This document shows, one piece after another, positions 5,646 through 8,860 of a stretch of 8,860 nt of DNA; within the stretch, counting starts at the first letter, position 1; each line of letters opens with the position of its first letter. The notes under the pieces were generated by a model. That model worked only from the letters and a program-made list of their open reading frames with translations, did no database searches and was not told the DNA's origin. The position numbers and the translations under genes were made by a program. Origin of the DNA: Colimorpha_A sp964630635 (lineage in GTDB: Bacteria > Bacillota > Clostridia > Oscillospirales > CAG-272); assembly GCA_964630635.1 (NCBI GenBank), contig CAZVVM010000075.1, forward strand, positions 1 through 8,860, in the 5' to 3' direction.

Positions 5646-6917
5646 ATGGCACAGGTTGTAATTATGCCCCGTCAGGGACAGAGTGTCGAGAGCTGTGTTA
5701 TCACCGAATGGAAGAAAAAGGTCGGTGACAAGGTAGAGGAAAAGGACGTTCTTTTCTCCTACGAGACCGATAAGTCGAGCTTTGACGAGCTTTCGACCGT
5801 TTCGGGCACGCTTCTCGCCATTTTCCACGAGGAGGGTGACGACGTTGAGTGTCTGTTACCCGTATGCGTGATCGGTAACGAGGGCGAGGACATCTCCGCG
5901 CTTGTTCCCAAGAAGGAAGAGGCGGCAGCTCCTGCTCCCGAAGCACCCAAGGAAGAAGTAAAGCCGGAGGAAAAGGCGCCCGCACCCGAAGCGGCTCCCA
6001 CGGGCAGCGCGGTAAGCGCCGAGGGCAGAATCAAGATCTCTCCCCGTGCGCGTCATCTTGCGGAAAGAACCGACGCAGACATCTCCCGCGCAGTTCCGAC
6101 AGGGCCCAACGGAAGAATAATCGAGCGCGATATCAACACCCTGCTTGACAAGGGCTGGACGAATGCAGACAAGCCCGCAGAGGCAGCTCCCGCAGCAGCT
6201 CCTGCCGCAGCGGCTCCCGCTCTTGAAGAATACACCGACGTTAAGCTCCCGAACATCCGCAAGGTCATCGCAAAGAGCATGCACGCATCTCTTTCGAATA
6301 TGGCACAGCTTACCCTCAACTCCTCGTTCGACGCAACTGCCGTTATGGCGTTCCGTGCGCAGGTTAAGGACAACGCAGAGAAGCTCGGTCTTAACAATAT
6401 TACCATCAACGATATTATCCTTTACGCAGTTTCGAGAACCATCCTTTCCTTCAAGGACCTTAACGCACACTATCTTGACGATAAGGACGTAATGCGTTAC
6501 TTCAATACCGTTAATCTCGGTATTGCGGTCGATACCGAAAGAGGACTTCTCGTTCCTACCGTATTCGGCGCTGAAAAGCTCTCGCTTAACGAGCTTTCCG
6601 CCGAGGCAAGAAGCGTTATCAAGGCGGCACAGTCGGGCAGCATCGCTCCCGATAAGCTCAAGGGCGCATCGTTTACCGTAACCAACCTCGGTGCTATGGG
6701 AATCGAGACCTTTACTCCCGTAATCAATCCCCCCCAGACGGGTATACTCGGTGTTGACGCGGTAACTTACAGAGTTAAGCCCGACGGAAGCACTTATCCT
6801 GCTATGGGTCTTTCCCTTACCTTTGACCACCGTGCTCTTGACGGTGCTCCTGCCGCGAAGTTCCTGAAAGCTCTTTGCGACAATCTCACGAATTTCAATC
6901 TTCTTCTTGCAAAGTAA
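5646..6917 (+). CDS. 2-oxo acid dehydrogenase complex E2, dihydrolipoamide acyltransferase
   Basis: E2 is the core of the complex. Its lipoyl arm takes the acyl group from E1 and the catalytic domain passes it to CoA. The 423 residues show one N-terminal lipoyl domain (1-80) with the lipoylated lysine Lys43 in ETDKSS. An Ala/Pro/Glu-rich swinging linker (about 91-128) follows, then a peripheral subunit-binding domain (about 129-167, KISPRARHLAE to GRIIERDI) that would hold E3 or E1. A second Ala/Pro linker (about 174-195) leads to the catalytic domain (about 196-423). The active-site motif is DHRALDG (394-400), with His395 and Asp399. INPPQTGILGV (360-370) is also typical. AGGAGGA at 5634-5640 supports the start. 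The family includes the E2 proteins of pyruvate, acetoin and branched-chain complexes, and the sequence alone does not decide which this is. A lipoate ligase or lipoyl synthase must act on Lys43, and none is visible here. Confidence 0.96.
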   Translation: MAQVVIMPRQGQSVESCVITEWKKKVGDKVEEKDVLFSYETDKSSFDELSTVSGTLLAIFHEEGDDVECLLPVCVIGNEGEDISALVPKKEEAAAPAPEAPKEEVKPEEKAPAPEAAPTGSAVSAEGRIKISPRARHLAERTDADISRAVPTGPNGRIIERDINTLLDKGWTNADKPAEAAPAAAPAAAAPALEEYTDVKLPNIRKVIAKSMHASLSNMAQLTLNSSFDATAVMAFRAQVKDNAEKLGLNNITINDIILYAVSRTILSFKDLNAHYLDDKDVMRYFNTVNLGIAVDTERGLLVPTVFGAEKLSLNELSAEARSVIKAAQSGSIAPDKLKGASFTVTNLGAMGIETFTPVINPPQTGILGVDAVTYRVKPDGSTYPAMGLSLTFDHRALDGAPAAKFLKALCDNLTNFNLLLAK

Positions 6918-6924
6918 GAGGTGA
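6918..6924 (+). promoter_or_regulatory. Ribosome binding site that fixes the E3 start
   Basis: GAGGTGA matches the anti-Shine-Dalgarno sequence over seven bases and lies five bases before the ATG at 6930. A GTG at 6921 is in frame but lies inside this site, so it is unlikely to be the start. The site begins one base after the E2 stop codon, which suggests coupled translation. Confidence 0.75.
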
Positions 6925-6929
6925 AGAAT

Positions 6930-8291
6930 ATGTACGATCTAATAATTTTGGGCGGCGGCCCTGCGGGCTACAATGCGGCTGAAAGAGCTGCTCACGGCGG
7001 TCTTAAAACGCTTCTTATCGAGGGCAGAGCGCTCGGCGGTGTTTGCCTTAACGAGGGCTGTGTTCCGACAAAGACCCTTCTTTACTCCGCAAAAATATTC
7101 GACTACGCGAAGCACAGCGCCGAGTACGGCGTTAAGTTCGACGGTGCGTCGATCGACCATTCCGCGGTTATTGACAGAAAGGGCAGAGTGGTAAAGACTC
7201 TCGTCGGCGGTATCGGCGCTTCGATGAAGCGCGCGGGTGTAACCGTTGTAAACGCTTACGGAACGATAATGGGTAAGGACGCAAGCGGCTTTACCGTTAA
7301 GGCGGGCGACGAGGAATATAAGGGCGCAAAGCTCCTTATCTGTACCGGCTCGACTGCGGCTGTTCCCCCCATTCCCGGTCTGCGTGAAGCGGTTGACAGC
7401 GGATTTGCGATGACTAACCGTGAAATACTCGATATGAAAAAGGTTCCCGAGAAGCTCGTCGTTATCGGCGGCGGCGTTATCGGACTTGAAATGGCTTCTT
7501 ATTTCAACTCGATCGGATCGAAGGTCACCGTTATCGAAATGCTTGACCATATCGCAGGCCCGACCGACAGCGAAATTTCGAAGATACTTTACAAAAACTA
7601 CGTCAAGAAGGGCGTTGAGTTTCTTCTCGGCGCAAAGGTAACCTCTGTTGGCAAGGACTGCGTAAACTACGAGCTTAACGGCAAGGAAGAATCGGCAAAA
7701 GCCGACGCAGTGCTCGTTTCTATCGGACGCCGCGCTATGACGCAGGGTATCGGTCTTGAGAACATCGGCGTTCTTACCGAAAGAGGAGCTATCGTAACCA
7801 ACGACAAGCTTGAAACCAACGTTTCGGGCGTTTGGGCGGCAGGCGACGTAAACGGCAAGAGTATGCTTGCTCATACCGCTTACCGCGAGGGCGAGGTCGC
7901 TGTAAACAATATGCTCGGAAAGCCCGACAGAATGAATTACAACTCCGTTCCCGCAGTTATATATACCAATCCCGAGGTCGCATCTGTCGGTGAGACCACC
8001 GAGACCGTAAAGGCGAAGGGACTGGACGCAAAGGTCGAGAGCTTCACCCTCAAGTACAGCGGCAGATACATTGCCGAAAACGAGGGCGGCGACGGAATCG
8101 TCAAGCTCATTATCGACAAGGAACACCGCAAGGTCATCGGCGTTCATATGATCGGTAACTACGCGTCGGAAATTATCTACGGCGCGGCGCTTATGGTCGA
8201 CCGCGAGATGAGAGTCGAGCAGGTGCAGAAGATAGTCTTCCCGCATCCGACAGTCGGCGAGGTCATCCGCGAAGCAATGTTTATGATTTAA
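6930..8291 (+). CDS. lpdA: Dihydrolipoyl dehydrogenase (E3)
   Basis: E3 is a cytoplasmic FAD flavoprotein that reoxidises the dihydrolipoyl group of E2 and reduces NAD+. With the ATG start it has 453 residues. The FAD-binding motif is GGGPAG (8-13). The redox disulfide is Cys39-Cys44 in GGVCLNEGCVPTK. The NAD-binding motif is GGGVIG (180-185), followed about 17 residues later by an acidic residue (VIEM), which favours NAD+ over NADP+. The second FAD motif is VWAAGDV (301-307). The dimer-interface catalytic pair is His439 and Glu444 in FPHPTVGEV. It has no N-terminal lipoyl domain, unlike some clostridial and acetoin-system E3 proteins, which fits with a lipoyl domain on E2. It is 12 bases from E2 and 31 bases from E1, so it belongs to the same operon. 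A start at GTG 6921 would add three residues. Confidence 0.97.
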   Translation: MYDLIILGGGPAGYNAAERAAHGGLKTLLIEGRALGGVCLNEGCVPTKTLLYSAKIFDYAKHSAEYGVKFDGASIDHSAVIDRKGRVVKTLVGGIGASMKRAGVTVVNAYGTIMGKDASGFTVKAGDEEYKGAKLLICTGSTAAVPPIPGLREAVDSGFAMTNREILDMKKVPEKLVVIGGGVIGLEMASYFNSIGSKVTVIEMLDHIAGPTDSEISKILYKNYVKKGVEFLLGAKVTSVGKDCVNYELNGKEESAKADAVLVSIGRRAMTQGIGLENIGVLTERGAIVTNDKLETNVSGVWAAGDVNGKSMLAHTAYREGEVAVNNMLGKPDRMNYNSVPAVIYTNPEVASVGETTETVKAKGLDAKVESFTLKYSGRYIAENEGGDGIVKLIIDKEHRKVIGVHMIGNYASEIIYGAALMVDREMRVEQVQKIVFPHPTVGEVIREAMFMI

Positions 8292-8322
8292 GAATTTTAT
8301 TAATATAAGGAGAACAAAAACT

Positions 8323-8860
8323 ATGCCTAAGAGTCAATACGTTGATCCCTCAAAAGCCTTTGAAAGCGGCTATATTCACTTTGAGGACATTCCCGTTTGT
8401 CAGTACAACAAGACCCTGACCGAGGAAAAGAAGATATACACAAAGGCGGATTTCCTCCGTATCTACCGCGATATGGCTATCATCCGCGAGTTCGAGACCA
8501 TGCTTAACGAGGTCAAGGTCAAGAGCGAATACAACGGCGTTAAGTACAACAACCCCGGTCCCGCGCACCTTTCGATAGGTCAGGAAGCGTCGGCAGTCGG
8601 TGAAGCTTACTGCCTCGACATCAACGACTTCTCGTTCGGTTCTCACCGTTCGCACGGCGAAATTCTCGCAAAGGGACTTTCCTCTATCGAGAAGCTTAAC
8701 GACGAAGAGCTTTACGCTATTATGAAGGAATTCCTTGACGGCTCGGTTCTTGCTGTTGTAGAAAAGCATATGAACGCAGGCGGAAACGTTAAGGAGCTTG
8801 CTATTAACTTCCTTCTTTACGGCGCACTTGCAGAGATCTTCGCTCGTAAGACCGGCTTCA
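8323..8860 (+). CDS. 2-oxo acid dehydrogenase E1, probably single-chain alpha/beta type, 3' end outside the window
   Basis: E1 uses thiamine diphosphate to decarboxylate a 2-oxo acid and reductively acylate the E2 lipoyl arm. 179 residues are visible before the window ends, with no stop. AAGGAGAA at 8307-8314 supports the start. Visible features are a helix IYRDMAIIREFETML (47-61), GPAHLSIGQEA (79-89) and SHRSHGEILAKG (107-118), the E1-alpha substrate-channel region. After this an ordinary E1 alpha soon reaches a GGSMH-like block. Here at least 61 residues of charged, helical-looking sequence come first (KLNDEELYAIMKEFLDG onward). The N-terminal wording (SGYIHFEDIPV.QY.KT) and this insertion match, from memory, the long clostridial E1 proteins that carry alpha and beta parts in one chain of about 800 residues. 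The thiamine-diphosphate motif and the beta half would lie beyond base 8860, so fusion is not proven. Confidence 0.88.
   Translation, partial: MPKSQYVDPSKAFESGYIHFEDIPVCQYNKTLTEEKKIYTKADFLRIYRDMAIIREFETMLNEVKVKSEYNGVKYNNPGPAHLSIGQEASAVGEAYCLDINDFSFGSHRSHGEILAKGLSSIEKLNDEELYAIMKEFLDGSVLAVVEKHMNAGGNVKELAINFLLYGALAEIFARKTGF

Noticed and set aside
5892..6240. Ala/Pro/Glu-rich low-complexity stretches as a repeat element or a foreign insertion.
   Set aside because: They are the normal flexible linkers on either side of the E3-binding domain of E2.

Overview
The window looks like ordinary chromosome from an anaerobic, Gram-positive, low-to-mid GC Firmicute of the class Clostridia, perhaps an uncultured Oscillospiraceae/Ruminococcaceae-type bacterium. 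Reasons: strong AGGAGG-type ribosome binding sites, sigma-A promoters with 16-17 bp spacers, a SpoVG gene, a four-cysteine L28, and protein variants that resemble clostridial homologues. The lineage is an inference from protein character and gene order, not from a search. I see no tRNA, rRNA, CRISPR array, insertion sequence or phage gene, and no gene-free stretch longer than about 175 bases.

Layout. (1) Bases 1-1817: the 3' part of der (ribosome-assembly GTPase), followed by plsY (acyl-phosphate glycerol-3-phosphate acyltransferase) with an ATGA stop/start overlap, so the two are probably translationally coupled. (2) Bases 1836-2883: rpmB (ribosomal protein L28) with its own strong promoter and a 17-bp-stem terminator. 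A DUF6873-type gene of unknown function begins directly after the terminator's T-rich tail. (3) Bases 2855-3163 (minus): spoVG, whose 3' end overlaps the DUF6873-type gene by 29 bp. (4) A 173-bp AT-rich divergent region (3164-3336) with back-to-back promoter candidates and two inverted repeats, then murC (peptidoglycan precursor ligase) and a clear terminator. (5) From 4783 to the end: a DeoR-family regulator with a near-consensus promoter flanked by two ACATATGT palindromes, then lipoyl E2, dihydrolipoyl dehydrogenase E3, and the N-terminal part of E1 of a 2-oxo acid dehydrogenase complex. All four are on the plus strand with short gaps.

How the genes work together. The first half is housekeeping: ribosome assembly, phospholipid synthesis, translation and cell wall. 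The last 4 kb is a self-contained metabolic operon. E1 would decarboxylate a 2-oxo acid with thiamine diphosphate. E2 would carry the acyl group on a lipoyl lysine to CoA, and E3 would reoxidise the lipoyl group with NAD+. The substrate (pyruvate, acetoin or a branched-chain oxo acid) cannot be read from what is visible. The DeoR protein is the natural candidate regulator, and the palindromes over its promoter suggest autoregulation.

The most interesting points are the unusual E1, apparently the clostridial single-chain alpha/beta type, the candidate DeoR operator pair, the 17-bp dyad at the predicted spoVG transcription start, and the placement of the DUF6873-type gene behind the rpmB terminator. 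I did not find evidence of a wholly new biological system.
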